Shown one piece after another: positions 22,083 through 33,551 of a stretch of 64,000 bases of DNA; the first letter of the stretch is position 1, and every line of letters starts with the position of its first letter. Source of the DNA: Phialophora verrucosa (Eukaryota; Ascomycota; Eurotiomycetes; Chaetothyriales; Herpotrichiellaceae); NCBI GenBank assembly GCA_002099365.1, contig MSED01000007.1, positions 1,488,001-1,552,000 of the forward strand, read 5' to 3'. Made by a program: the position numbers and the translations under genes. Under the pieces are notes generated by a model that made no database searches, was not told the DNA's origin, and was given only the letters and a program-made list of their open reading frames with translations.

Positions 22083-23849
22083 ATGTCCGCATTCAAACCC
22101 AATTGGTGGAAAGCCAGCACCTGCTATCAAATCTGGCCCGCCTCCTACAAAGACAGCAACGGCGATGGAATCGGCGACATCCCCGGCATCATCAGCACAC
22201 TGCCGTATCTGAAAGATCTCGGTGTGGAAACGATATGGCTGTCTCCGATGTATGATTCGCCCCAGAAGGATATGGGGTACGATATCTCAAACTACGAGGA
22301 TGTCTACCCGCCGTACGGCACGCTCGCGGATATGGACAACCTGATCAAATCATGCCATGATCTCGACATGAAACTCATCCTCGACTTGGTCATCAACCAC
22401 ACCAGCGACCAGCATGCCTGGTTCCAAGAGTCGCGGAAAGACAGGACAAATCCCTACGCCGACTGGTATGTCTGGAGGGACCCGAAAATCGTGGACGGGA
22501 AACGCCACCCGCCCAGCAATTGGCGGAGCATCTTTGGCGGGAGCGCGTGGGAATATTGCAAAGAACGAGACCAATACTATCTGCATCTGTTCGTCAAGGA
22601 GCAGCCCGATCTCAACTGGGAGATCGAAGAAGTCCGCCGCGGGATCTACAAGTCGGCGATCGAGTTCTGGCTCGACAAGGGCATCGACGGCTTCCGCGTC
22701 GACACATGTAATCTGTACTCGAAGGACGTGACGTTTCCCGACGCGTTGACGAGACTGCACGGCGAGGAGTTTCAGCCGGCATTCGACCACTTCACGAACG
22801 GGCCGAGAATGCACGAGTGGTTGAGGGAGCAGCGGCAGGAAGTACTCGACAAGTACGGTGATGTGCTTATGGTCGGAGAACTCCCCGGCACCGAAGCGGC
22901 AGAGGTGCTGCAATACGTGTCGGCCGAGGCGAGGGAGCTCAGCTGCGTCTTTGATTTCGACGTCGTCATGCTGGGAACCGCCACTCACAGCGGAGGCAAG
23001 AAACACCACACCGTGCGGCACACTTTGCCGCAGTTCAAGGACGCGATTCGCAAAGTCCAGGATTTGATCCGCGGGACGGACGCCTGGACGACCGTGTTCC
23101 TGGAGAATCACGACCAAGGGAGGAGTTTGACGAGGTTCGCGACGGACAAGCCTGAATGGCGGGAGAAGGCGGCCAAGATGCTGGCCACGCTGATGTGCAC
23201 TCTCACGGGAACCCTCTTCATCTACCAAGGGCAAGAAATCGGCATGTACAACCACCCGGAGCACTGGGGCGTGGAAGAGCTGCGGGACGTCGACTCGCTG
23301 AACGCGTACAACGACGTCGCAATCCGCCACAAGGGCGACCCGCTGTGGTTGAAGAAGGCGATGAAAGGCCTGCAACTCGTCGGGAGAGACAACGCCCGCC
23401 TGCCGGTCCAGTGGGACGGATCCGCCAACGCGGGCTTCACGATCGGAAAGCCGTGGATCCGAGTCCACGACGACTACGAGGCCGTCAATGTGGCGGCGCA
23501 ACAGCGCGACCCTGGCTCCGTCCTCAACTTCTACAAGAAGCTGATCAAGTTACGCAAAGAGTATGCCGAGCTGATGGTCTTCGGGCAGGACTTCTCCGTG
23601 TGGGATTTCCATGATCAGGACGTCTTCACCTTCACCAAGAGTCATCCCGACCGGCATGGCGAGAAGCTGTTGGTATTTTTGAGTTTCTCCGACGAGGAGC
23701 AGCCGTTGCATTATCCGCAGGGCCTGGAGAACGTGAAGAAGGAGTTGTTGGTGAGTAATATGAGGGAAGGGGAAGAGGTCGGCAAGTACCTGACTCCGTG
23801 GGAGGCAAGGGTGTACGTGATCAAGGAGAGCGTTCTGAACGGACACTAG
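22083..23849 (+). CDS. GH13 alpha-glucosidase (maltase/isomaltase type)
   Basis: Intronless, 588 residues. It starts NWWKASTCYQIWPASYKDSNGDGIGDIPGI, typical of GH13 subfamily 40 fungal maltases. The (beta/alpha)8 catalytic landmarks are all present: LILDLVINHTSD, the nucleophile Asp in GFRVDT, the acid/base Glu in VGELPG, and the stabiliser in ENHDQGR. The C-terminal beta domain ends near VYVIKESVLNGH. It lacks a signal peptide, so it is probably cytosolic and hydrolyses maltose or isomaltose taken up by a transporter. Base composition is GC-rich compared with neighbours. No AmyR-like regulator or permease is adjacent. Confidence 0.93.
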   Translation: MSAFKPNWWKASTCYQIWPASYKDSNGDGIGDIPGIISTLPYLKDLGVETIWLSPMYDSPQKDMGYDISNYEDVYPPYGTLADMDNLIKSCHDLDMKLILDLVINHTSDQHAWFQESRKDRTNPYADWYVWRDPKIVDGKRHPPSNWRSIFGGSAWEYCKERDQYYLHLFVKEQPDLNWEIEEVRRGIYKSAIEFWLDKGIDGFRVDTCNLYSKDVTFPDALTRLHGEEFQPAFDHFTNGPRMHEWLREQRQEVLDKYGDVLMVGELPGTEAAEVLQYVSAEARELSCVFDFDVVMLGTATHSGGKKHHTVRHTLPQFKDAIRKVQDLIRGTDAWTTVFLENHDQGRSLTRFATDKPEWREKAAKMLATLMCTLTGTLFIYQGQEIGMYNHPEHWGVEELRDVDSLNAYNDVAIRHKGDPLWLKKAMKGLQLVGRDNARLPVQWDGSANAGFTIGKPWIRVHDDYEAVNVAAQQRDPGSVLNFYKKLIKLRKEYAELMVFGQDFSVWDFHDQDVFTFTKSHPDRHGEKLLVFLSFSDEEQPLHYPQGLENVKKELLVSNMREGEEVGKYLTPWEARVYVIKESVLNGH

Positions 23850-24529
23850 AGTATAGAAAGGGCGCGTGATAGGGGGGTCAGACCAAGTAGACAGAATGCA
23901 TCGATAGAACGGCGTTAGAGTTTCTTGCTGATGTCCTGTGTGTGGATGGCGTCGACTGTTCATTGGAACTTGTATTGGCGCCCAAGGAAGTGGAAATCAG
24001 GGACAGGAACAGCTACAATGTACCGGAAATCGCGACCTCTAAGCTGTTGATACAATTTCTTCCCCTGGCCTCATTGGCATCTCTATCCTTGATGCTGTAG
24101 ATACTTGTACATACCGGCATGGTCCATATATTGTCACATGACAGGCAATTAACCACCATATTTGATCAAAGGTAAAGGAGGCTTTGATACAGCCGTGCCG
24201 CGGAACTGACCTGCAGAGCAGATGCCGTGCAGACTGAGCGTCGATCCAGTGGAGTGGGGGTTCGGAGAGCGCAGCGACGAATATGGCACGACTGTGGTCG
24301 TGGCCTTGCCCCGGCCTCGAAATGGGAGTGGCGACAAAGACTCCGGAGAGCACTCATATGAATTGCCTCTTGAGGACTGGCGGGCGACAACGCCGTGCGG
24401 TTCGCAGGGTAGAGGCTCGAGACGTCGCTCTCAGCTGGAACCACTGAAGGTCTCCAGGCAATTCAGCATATCACTCCCATTTCATCCGGGATGCGTCCTC
24501 GTCGCGGGATTGTGTTGTGCGTCAACCAT
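23850..24529. other. Intergenic 3' region
   Basis: Convergent 3' flanks of the GH13 and ZIM17 genes; nothing recognisable in the frames present. Confidence 0.4.
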
Positions 24530-25180
24530 TCACTCAGCGTTGGCCGAACCCTGACTGGAGGACTGTCCACCTTTCCTTTTCTCCTCTATCGGTGTATGCA
24601 CGGTTTCGGTCCCATCTTCCCAGAATTCGAGATCCTCCTCGCCTTCGTTACCAACCAAATTACCAGGCCGTATACCAAGGCTTCCTTTCTTCAACAATTT
24701 TGTGAAATCCTGGCCCTTGGCGGCCTGCCTCCGCAGGATGTCTTCGAGGGTGGATTTCTGATCGATGAAGACTCGGAGATGATCTGATATGACGTGGCGG
24801 TTTTTGCAGGAAGGACATGTGACAAGGACGGTGCCGTGGTGATAGCCATGCTTTGTGACGCGGTGGGTCGACCGGTATAGGCAGGGTTTGCAGGTGAAGC
24901 TCAACTCGTAGGAAGGTTCTTCCTTTTTCCCTTCCGCAGGGCGGGATCCTGCCCCGGGCACTGATAGTGCTGATGAATATCTTTTGAAAGGCGCAAACGA
25001 AGATCTGGGCCGAACAGTCTGTCGCAGAGCCGACGGTGCTCTTGAAGTTACTGATAAAAGGCCGGGATGGCTTCTAAGAACCTGAGGAGCCAGAAGCCCA
25101 CCCATGGCCCTCTGCGCTGGACGTGACATTGATCGCATCGTTAATTGGATTTCGGATCTCTGAGTGAAATAAGTTGTCAA
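24530..25180 (-). CDS. ZIM17: DNL-type zinc finger, mitochondrial Hsp70 escort protein (Zim17/Tim15/Hep1)
   Basis: The N-terminus is basic and Ser/Arg-rich, fitting a mitochondrial presequence; the true start may be the Met at about 25138. The zf-DNL domain follows: FTCKPCLYRSTHRVTKHGYHHG with the first CxxC, LVTCPSCKNRHVISDHL with the second CxxC, and DLEDILRR-like helix residues. This chaperone binds mtHsp70 in the matrix and keeps it soluble during import and Fe-S work. The C-terminal acidic tail (about 45 residues) is variable in the family. Single exon, divergent from CUL3. Confidence 0.9.
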   Translation of the reverse strand: MTTYFTQRSEIQLTMRSMSRPAQRAMGGLLAPQVLRSHPGLLSVTSRAPSALRQTVRPRSSFAPFKRYSSALSVPGAGSRPAEGKKEEPSYELSFTCKPCLYRSTHRVTKHGYHHGTVLVTCPSCKNRHVISDHLRVFIDQKSTLEDILRRQAAKGQDFTKLLKKGSLGIRPGNLVGNEGEEDLEFWEDGTETVHTPIEEKRKGGQSSSQGSANAE

Positions 25181-25554
25181 GCGGAGGAGTGACTTCGAAC
25201 TTTCGCATCTTGCGGCAAAGATTCAGCGGCCCGAGCGGCCGAAGTTCTTCCGGTTGCCGACTTCAACGCCACTGCTTGGGAACAACTGCCTGCAGAGATG
25301 CACCGTTCGAGTTTGCAGCCTTGATTCAAGCTGAAGAAGCGAAAGTGAATTGGATGACCGTCGCCTCTCCATCCGACTCCTTTCGTTTCTTGGGAGCAGC
25401 TGAGGCCACCACGACTCCGTGACCATTGTCTACAGCACAAGCCACTTCTCCAAAAGAACCCCTCCTACGACCTCGTCTCTCGACTCCTGCACACACTCTC
25501 GTGGCGACGCGATTTTGAGCGGGTTTTCAGTGCGGCTGAAGTGCCTTGCTCGTC
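25181..25554. promoter_or_regulatory. Divergent ZIM17/CUL3 promoter
   Basis: 374 bp between two divergent housekeeping starts, without a gene of its own. Confidence 0.5.
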
Positions 25555-28285
25555 ATGCTGGCGAAGCGCGGGGGTATGAAGATTCGAGTGCCTCGAAGGG
25601 TACGTCCTGCGCCTCCGATTACTTTCACCACCCTTTGTGGATGCGGTGCGGCAGAATGAGTGAAGAGAGGCGGAGAAGACATTCCTTGCCTGCCTCGCTC
25701 TGGTCCTGCACATTACTTCCTTGCGACCTACGCAGACCGTTACGCCATGCCCCCTCACGCAAGCACCCTTCGTCACGCAGCGCTAACATGATTCGCCAAC
25801 AGGGCCTCACGAAAGACGATGTTGACTTCGATCCCATTTGGGCCACGTTATCTGTCGCTTTCCAAGAGATCTTCGCGAAGAATGCCTCCAAACTCTCGTT
25901 CGAAGAACTGTTTCGGAACGCCTACAAGTTGGTCCTGAAGAAAAAGCAGGACTTGTTGTACGACAAGGTGGTAGAATTGATAAAGACATGGCTGCGGGAC
26001 ACCGTGCGAGTCAAGATCTACTCCTTCATTACCCCGACTCTCCTGGCCAGCGCTCTAGAGCCGAGCATCGGTGTCACTTCTCAAGAAAACAGAGTTGCGG
26101 GCGAGAGGTTCGTTAAAGCGCTCAAAGATGCTTTTAGTGACCATCAGCTCTGCACGGGCATGATCACTGATGTCCTCATGTACATGGTATGCTTCTCTCC
26201 AAGGCCCCAAGGTACGTTGATACGATGCTTATAGCCAAAAAGGACCGCATCATGGCACAAGAAAAGAAACGACCCCCTATCTTTGCGACGTCTATGGCAC
26301 TGTTCCAGCAAGAGGTGCTCAAAACTCCCCTGCACGACGACCGAGCTGTCAATGTGCTCACCCTCTTGGAGACGGTCCTGCTCGATATGATCAAGATGGA
26401 AAGAAACAACGAGACAATCGACCGATATTTGGTTCGTGGCTGCTGCTACATGCTGGAGGGTCTCTACGAATCATTCACAGAAGAGGAGTCTAGCAAACTC
26501 TATCTCACGTCTTTCGAACCGAAGTTCCTCCAGTCCAGCAGAGAATTCTATGACAAAGAGGGTCAGACGCTACTTGTCGAGGCTGATGCGACAACTTTCT
26601 GCACCAAGGCAAGGAAGCGAGTATCGGAAGAACAAGAGCGCTGCCAGCAGACCATCTCGATAATAACAGAAGAGAAAATCAAGTCCGTGGTAGAGAAAGA
26701 GTTGATCTCGGCAAACATCAAAGAGGTTATCAATATGGAGGGGACTGGCGTTCAGAACATGCTGGATAACGACAAGATCCAAGACCTAGCCAACGTATAC
26801 GAGCTCATTTCAAGAGTGGATACGCGGAAAGGCGCGCTGAGAGATGTGATCAAGAAGCGGGTGATTGAGTTAGGCACCGACATCAACAAATCTGCCAATG
26901 TGGTGGGCGACGCTCCCCCACCAAGGATCCCGCAGAAGACGGGCGCCGATGGCAAGGGCATTCAGCAGGAGAAGGCGTTGAGCCAACAGACTCAGGCTGC
27001 GATCTCGTGGGTCGAGCAGATTTTGGCGCTAAAGGCCAAGTTCGACAAGCTTTGGATCGAGGCTTTTGGGAGAGACACAGTGCTGGAGAAAGCTTTGGAA
27101 AATTCCTTCCAGGATTTCATCAACATCAACGAACGAAGTCCTGAGCACCTGTCCTTGTTCCTTGACGAATATCTCAAGCGCGGCGGAAAGGACAAGAGTG
27201 AGGCTGAAGTCGATGCTATCCTGGACAGTGGCATTTTGTTGCTCCAGTATCTGGCCAACAAGGACACCTTTGAGACATACTACAAGAGACACATGGCCAA
27301 GCGTCTATTGATGAAGAAGTCAGTGAGCCGGGAGATGGAACGGCAAATGCTCTCGAAGATGAAGATGAAAATCGGCAACCAGTTCACCCAGAAACTTGAG
27401 GGTCTGATCAGAGATACGGAGACCTCGGACGACCTCAACCTGAAGTACAAGGAGCATGTGCAGAAACTCGGCGATCCCGACCCCAGACGTGTCGACCTCG
27501 ACTGCAGAGTCTTGACCACCACAATCTGGCCATTCGAATCGCTGAGCAAGCCTGACAATGAGGAGACTCGAAACGAATGCAAGTTCCCGGCCTCGGTGGA
27601 AAGCGTACGACAACGCTTCCAGAATTTCTACCTTGAAAAGCACACTGGGCGAAAACTGACCTGGATGCCGGGCCTCGGTGATGCCGATATGAGAGCTACT
27701 TTCACCACTGGTGGGAAGACTCGCCGGTACGAGCTGAACGTCTCGACTTACGCCATGGTCATCCTCATGCTCTTCAACGATGTTCCTGCCGGAGAATGCC
27801 TCACCTTTGACCAGATCGCGGCGGAGACGAACATCCCAAAGCCTGAGCTTGTCAGAAACCTTCAGTCATTATCATTGGTCGCGAAGTGGAGAGTCCTCCG
27901 CAAAGAACCAGTCAGCAAAGACGTCAAACCATCCGACAAATTCTACTTCAACGAAGACTACACCAGCCAGTTTCTCAAGATCAAAGTCAGCGTGGTGGCT
28001 GGGGGCGGCGGCAACCGTGTCGAGAACCAGGATGAGCGGCGCGCGACACAGAAGCGGACTGACGAAGAACGAGGTATTGTCATTGAGGCGGCAATCGTGC
28101 GCATCATGAAATCACGCAAGTCTCTGTCGCATTCGCAGCTGATGACAGAGACCCTCGCACAGATCTCGTCACGGTTCCAGCCTGATGTGAACATGATTAA
28201 GAAGAAGATTGAAGGGTTGATAGAGAAGGAGTATCTGGAGAGAGGTTCAGACCCAGGGAAGCCCACGTACAATTACTTGGCCTGA
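25555..28285 (+). CDS. CUL3: Cullin-3
   Basis: Three exons: 25555-25599 (encodes MLAKRGGMKIRVPRR, matching the basic cullin-3 start), 25803-26186 and 26243-28285, all in phase 0; total 823 residues, normal for the family. The sequence has DFDPIWATLSVAFQEIFAKNASKLSFEELFRNAYKL at the N-terminal (BTB-adaptor-binding) end. It then has the cullin homology domain (YLANKDTFETYYKRHMAKRLL) and the C-terminal Nedd8 site context (IVRIMKSRK), and ends YNYLA. It is the scaffold of CRL3 ubiquitin ligases, recruiting Rbx1 and BTB adaptors. A BTB gene lies 500 bp downstream, which may be chance. Confidence 0.94.
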
Positions 28286-28784
28286 ACGGACATATCTTGG
28301 ATGGATTTGCACCTTCAGCAGTAGTTCAGTGGCTCATCTCGACGAGGAGGCATGTTTTTGGCGTTGTGCCGGGGCATCATGAAGGGACGGTCTGTTTGAT
28401 ACGTGCATTGAGTTCAAGGGAACTCAATACTATAGGCATTAGCGTGGTGTACGGCGGATATGGCACTTACTTGTCAGGTGACACAGCTGCAGGCAAATTA
28501 AGACGCTCAATGATCCTCTGACTCTTGTCATGCAATCGTGGCAGGGCTATCAAGCAGGCCCATCCCATCCTTCCCCCCAACACACATACTCGGCCCTCCA
28601 GGGTGTTGACTCAGACTGGTCACGTGCGACGCTTAGATGTAGCCAATGACACACCGATCCAGGTAACTCTGGCGAGTACCGAGTAGTCGCGCTTGTCGCG
28701 TCGCGTCGCGTCTCGCCGCAATTCAGCTCGAGCACAGTCACTCCACATCTGACATTCGCCACGAGTACATACCCCGTACCTAAA
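28286..28784. other. Intergenic
   Basis: No gene seen; includes a GTCGCGTCGCGTCGCGTC tandem near 28697, just upstream of the BTB gene. Confidence 0.4.
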
Positions 28785-29941
28785 ATGTCTTCCTTCCCAA
28801 TCAACACAATATATGATCCTCTTGGAGATGTTTTCTTGGTACTCAGCAAGAAGAATGACAGCGCACCTACCACAAAGGCCGCGGCCGAGGCCGACAAAGT
28901 GTCTCTAGATAACGAGCACAAGCAGCTTGGACTTGGCGATGGACAACCCACTCGTCCAGACTCTTCCGATCCCCACACACTGCAGCCTGTCAAGGAATAC
29001 GAAATCCTGGTTTCCTCGAAACACCTTGCTCTGGCATCACCGGTCTTCCGTACCATGCTCAACGGCAATTTCAAGGAGGGAATCAAACCAGGATGCGGGC
29101 TGCTGAGACGGGTACCGTTACCTGACGACAATTTCGACGCTATGCTCATCCTGCTTGCCATAGTGCATGGACGAACTCGAAATGTACGTCGCATAATGAA
29201 TAAGGACCTCGTCGTCCATATTGCTGTCTTAATTGATAAGTATGAGATGAGTGAGTGCGCGGAGCCGTTCACCGATATGTGGTTTTACTCCCTGTGGCTC
29301 AAACGGGACGAATCTCCTCCACATCTTACCGACTGGATCTTCCTTTGCTTGGTTCTCAGGCATGCGCCAGAATTCGAGAAGCTCACACGGAAAGCCATCT
29401 TCGAATCCACCTCAGTCTTCGAAGACAACGACCTTCCGTTGCCACCATGGATCGCGAGTGAGTCCTTTATTCTTTGTACGGGACCATTACTCATTAATGT
29501 CCAACTATAGGTGAAATTGCACGTCAACGAGTTTCCACAATTAAAGCGGTCATGGACTATCTAAGGGACCTCCTCAGCATCTATATGGGTGCTCACCAGC
29601 AATGTTGGTGCCGCCCAAACTGTGACGCGATGGTCCTCGGGAGTCTAATCAAGGACCTCAATGCCAGAGCCCTCTTTCCACTTCCAGAAGCTGACGCTCT
29701 AGACATGTCGATCAAGGACCTTTTCTCCCAGCTGCGCACAATGGACTTGGCATCCCTCTGCCAAGCAGATACAATCAATCTACCGAATCATGATCTCAAG
29801 TACAAACTCGACCTTACTCTCTCAAAGCTCGAGAGTCAGGTCTCCGGCTTGAGACTTGCAGATCACCTTCCCTTGTCCACCTTGCCCAAATTCTATCCAA
29901 CCCAGCTCTCAACAAACAACACCTTTAAACCTCTTCCTTGA
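28785..29941 (+). CDS. BTB/POZ-domain hypothetical protein
   Basis: Two exons joined at GCGA|GTGAGT..ATAG|GT. Residues about 70-160 fit a BTB fold: EYEILVSSKHLALASPVFRTMLNGNFKEG, then LPDDNFDAMLILLAIVHGRTRNV and VVHIAVLIDKYEM. This is the layout of the many Pezizomycotina BTB proteins with short N-terminal leaders. The C-terminal half has no named domain but a Cys pair (CWCRPNCDAMV). Such proteins can be CUL3 adaptors, but no MATH, BACK or Kelch partner domain is visible. The frame continues for 73 codons after the TGA at 29939, so the stop may be premature. Confidence 0.75.
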
Positions 29942-30163
29942 GGATTTCTGGATTACCTCATTTCGTTCGAGCCAGGAAGAGTTGACGGAGGGATTCACAT
30001 CGAGGCCATGTCAGCTTTGAACAATTCCTTGAATCTTACAGACATGGGAACCACCAGCACCGTGCTGAATACTCTCGGGATCAGAGCAACGCGAGGAAGT
30101 GACGCAAGCTTTGCGACAGTTTTCAAAAGCCGCAAAGGAGCTTCAACGACACTGCAACCATGA
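29942..30163 (+). other. In-frame 73-codon extension after the BTB stop
   Basis: Reading on in the same frame past the TGA gives a protein-like stretch (GFLDYLISFEPGRVDGG..., then FKSRKGASTTLQP) up to the next TGA. It could be an ancestral C-terminus cut by a nonsense change, a readthrough tail, or chance. Confidence 0.3.
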
Positions 30164-31773
30164 GGTCACGCTCTGCGACAGACCACACAATCCTTTCCCA
30201 CCTCGGAGATATCAACCTACCCGTATTCTTTATATTCACTGCATCATCGGTAGAGCGTTCCGCTTGCCACAACAAGAATATCTCCAGCTGGGCAAGATCG
30301 GCCTTGTGCCCGTCCTGCGGGTATGGAGTGGGTGTTGCTGGCTGATTCATTTGATTCAGCCTCCCGCAGCGGAGATCTTACCACCACCACGGCACAGAGA
30401 GGTGGTACGAAAAGGGTTTCCCGCGATATTTCTTTACCAATACTGCCTTTGCATTTTAGGAGGTATCACTGTGGCCGATCGACGGTCGGTACACCAGTGG
30501 AACGACTGGGGACAGAAACATGGAACCGGGGTCAAAGATAGTTTTTGTCATACCTACTGCTTCTTCTCTCTGCATTCTCACTTCTCCTGTGTCCTTTTAC
30601 TTACCAGAACTATCAGCACTTATATTTATACAAGCACTTCGCCAAATCCTGGTTCTGGCTTGCCTAAATCAACAATCTTTATGGAAACTCGACTCGGCTG
30701 AGAATACACCAACGCCTTGTGCCTTTTTAGGGCATCGAGAATCGATATTCTTCCTGGTCAGGATGGTTTAGGAGAAGACATGTTGTAAAGGTGCGGCTGC
30801 TTTGGCGGTGTACACGTCTTGTCGCATGGTGGTGGCGGTGGATGCTGCGATGGCTTGATTGATTCCCTCTCTGGATGAAGACGGTTCATTTTCCGAAGGT
30901 CCATACGGAGTATCTCTATTCCAAACACGATTTAGGATGCTGATTGTTTGTCGCCGTCGATTTTTGGACCTCCTTCGGTATGAGTCAAGACGTGGCGTTC
31001 ATCGTCCAGTGATAGGGGTTTCCTCCTATCTCTCCCTCGACACTACTAAAGCCGTTATCTCTCGCAGCGCGGGCGCTTGTATGGCCTATCTCTGAGTGAT
31101 CTTTGCTTGTCACCCCGTTTCAACATCTTTGTTATCGGGCTCCACCGAAGAATATCAGCGGAGGCTGGGCAAGGCTGAACATCCCCTCCTCCCCTCAACC
31201 CCCTGACAAAGCGGAGAAACCGAAACCTGTAAGCAGGTCTGTCTATCCTCCCCTTGCACTGCCATTGAAGCATCCTCCACCAGGGCCTGCTGAGTGAGCC
31301 TGTTTCTCTCTGACACGCTATGCCTTTCATTCCTTGGCTTGCGATCGTTGTTCGAGCCGACGCTCGTTTCTACATATATTGCATAACGGCTCGCGCTTCA
31401 TATTGCCAACTTCGATCGACATCCAGGCCAGTATGGGTAAGTAAAGCGTCGTGTGGAAACAACTCAGCCGGCCATAAAAGCGAAATCACACCCATTGTCG
31501 AGCCCTCCACTTTACACGGGCAGAGCCGAAGTTGCAGTTCGAGAAAGCAGAGGCTAGAGCCACTGGACTATCTATCATACCCGCCATCGAAGGGCAAATC
31601 CATTAATACAGTTTTCAGAGTTATCCAGGCTTTTCATCCGCAAAAAGGAAATATTAATCGAGAAACCCGCCAGACCGTGCACTGATCGTGGCATTCGGCT
31701 CAACAGTCGACTCTACGGCAGACATGGTATGCGAGAAAGTACCGCGTCCTCCGCTACCGCTGCTGCACCTGAC
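30164..31773. other. Long stretch without a recognisable gene
   Basis: Frames up to about 200 codons exist on the plus strand (30099-30701), but their composition is non-protein-like and no domain is seen. Probably intergenic. Confidence 0.4.
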
Positions 31774-32690
31774 CCACGAGATTTCTAGGGAGAAGATACG
31801 GAAGACCCAACAGTAATCATCGTTGGCGCTGCCCCGGTTAAACCTCTCGTCGCCCTGCGCCTGGTCCGGCAGGGTGTCAAGACGCTTGTGCTGGAGGCAC
31901 ACCACACTCTCCTCCTCCCGACCACTAAGGCCGTGGTCTACATGCTCGTGGTGAATTCGCTGCTCCTCGGCCTGGTCATGCAACATGCCTTTCTCAACCC
32001 TGAGGGTGTGGCGTGGCGCGACCCGCAAGGCACACTCCTGGCCCGACTTCCCATCGGCAACGGCACGAGCAACTACACCCCAAACCAGGATTCCACATTC
32101 GGGGGGTCCTGGTAGTGCAGAAGGTCCAGAAATACCCGCCCGTGCAGGTCCTGTTCAGCCAGCGTATCATGGGGATCGAGGATCACCTCGGCACGGACTG
32201 GATCGAGGTGATGACGACGCACGCCAATGTGTCGACAGCGACAGCACATGGCAGGCCCGCTACGTGCTGGGCAGCAACTGCACCAACTCGGCCGTGCGCC
32301 CCTCCCTGTGCATCCCTTTCGAGGGCTTCACCTGGCCGGACTTCCGCATGGTCGGGACCGATGAGGTGTATGACTTTGTGAGCGAGAACGGGCGGTCGCT
32401 GCTCACCTTCGTCGTGGACGGGACGACGAGACCGACGCCGCAGCAGGGGTCGCGTACACGGGTGAAGACGACCTGGGGCACCGTGGTCCACAGTGGCGCG
32501 TCGCCTTCCTGGCGCCTTCGAATCTCCCCTCCTCCAGGGAAGAGGTGTTGGCAAGGGCACGGGACCGGATCCCCAGCTATCTGAGGTCGTCCAGAGACTT
32601 TACCGTCAACCGGGCCGATGTGTTCTGGAAGCACCAGCGGTGCGCGAGGCAAGGACCGAAAGGTCGGGTTCTTCTCGCTGGACACGCTTG
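31774..32690 (+). pseudogene. Relic of an aromatic-ring FAD monooxygenase (FAD_binding_3)
   Basis: Successive frames decode a PHBH-type hydroxylase. First is DPTVIIVGAAPVKPLVALRL (the GxGxxG dinucleotide site with its second Gly lost), then LEAHHTLLLPTTKAVVYM and HAFLNPEGVAWRD. After a frameshift near 32100 comes VQKYPPVQVLFSQRIMGIED; after another near 32230, YVLGSNCTNSAVR and CIPFEGFTWPDFRMVGTD. Then, in a further frame, come EEVLARARDRIPSYL and KGRVLLAGHA, the late GD motif with Asp replaced. At least three frameshifts. It stops abruptly at about 32680-32690, where a cytosine-deaminase fragment begins on the other strand. Clearly non-functional. Confidence 0.8.
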
Positions 32691-32880
32691 TTGCGTCCAC
32701 GGCCCAGGATCTTCCCGTCCTTGGAGACGAGCACGACGCCAATCTGCGTTGTGCTCGGTGAGCTGGGTCCATACGACCGAGCGGCGACGATAAAACTGGC
32801 AAACTCATGGGGATTCCCCCTTCTTTCATGCTCGCCGTGGCCTCGGCCAGAGCCATCTCGAAGCATTGAACGCTGTGCAT
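32690..32880 (-). pseudogene. 5' fragment of a cytosine-deaminase-like gene
   Basis: The minus strand starts with Met and reads MALAEATASMKEGGIP. After a gap that looks like a short intron with a damaged donor (CCCATGAGT where GTGAGT is expected, acceptor GCAG), it reads IGVVLVSKDGKILGRGRNKRVQ. This is the start of the FCY1/cytidine-deaminase-like fold. The zinc-binding HAE and PCxxC motifs that should follow are absent: the sequence runs into the antisense of the FAD monooxygenase relic. Confidence 0.65.
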
Positions 32881-33551
32881 TGTGCTACCTTTCTTCGTTC
32901 AGGTTTGTGAGTAATCCCGGCTGCGGTGTGCGTATCCAGAAGCGCCAGTATTGGTATTAGGCTGACCCTGTGCGCATCTTGCTGACTAGTGACCGTGCTG
33001 CCTAATACCAGGTGTGAACGTTGCCACTGGGACGGAGCCCGAAGCTGAGAACCAAGTTGATGGCATGTTGCTATCCCTCGAACCTCGTCGATGGGGCGAC
33101 GACGTCATTCTCGGAGACTTTCAGGCTATGTTTACCAGGGAAGCCGTTAAAACCTACCTATTCGGGCGAGAAGTGCTGAGGCACCACCACAGCATCTATA
33201 CCCAAAAGTCAGCCTCGCGCAGCCTCGCAGTAGCGAAGAAGGTACCGGCGTAAAATCCTTATGGTAAATAAGTCTCCCGGTGGTCAAAGGCGCTATTCGG
33301 GGATCTCTCGATCTCCACGGACCATTTCGAGGTGGTCTCCTAGTAGCCTACATGGAACGACTCGAACCGTTAGAGGTCTCGAGCCACGTAATAGAAACAC
33401 ACCCTCGACAAACATCTCCGCGGGATGCACAAGCCGTTGGTAAGAATCACACCACTTTCCAGAAATTGTTTCCTATAACTCTCAGAATGAACCGCCTCTT
33501 GCGAGAAGGCCAGGACGGTGCCGAAATGGTTTCTCAGCCTCCATCCTTGCC
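32881..33551. other. Intergenic, upstream of nirK
   Basis: Short unrecognised frames only (33014-33253 and 33280-33550). They may be further gene debris; nothing supportable. Confidence 0.35.

Noticed and set aside
22350..23501. 383-codon minus-strand open frame
   Set aside because: It is the antisense shadow of the GC-rich alpha-glucosidase gene.
28785..29941. BTB protein as a dedicated CUL3 adaptor because it is adjacent
   Set aside because: Adjacency alone is weak in fungi and no partner domain supports it.
30099..30701. 200-codon plus-strand open frame
   Set aside because: Its composition is not protein-like, it has no domain, and it overlaps the in-frame BTB extension in another frame.
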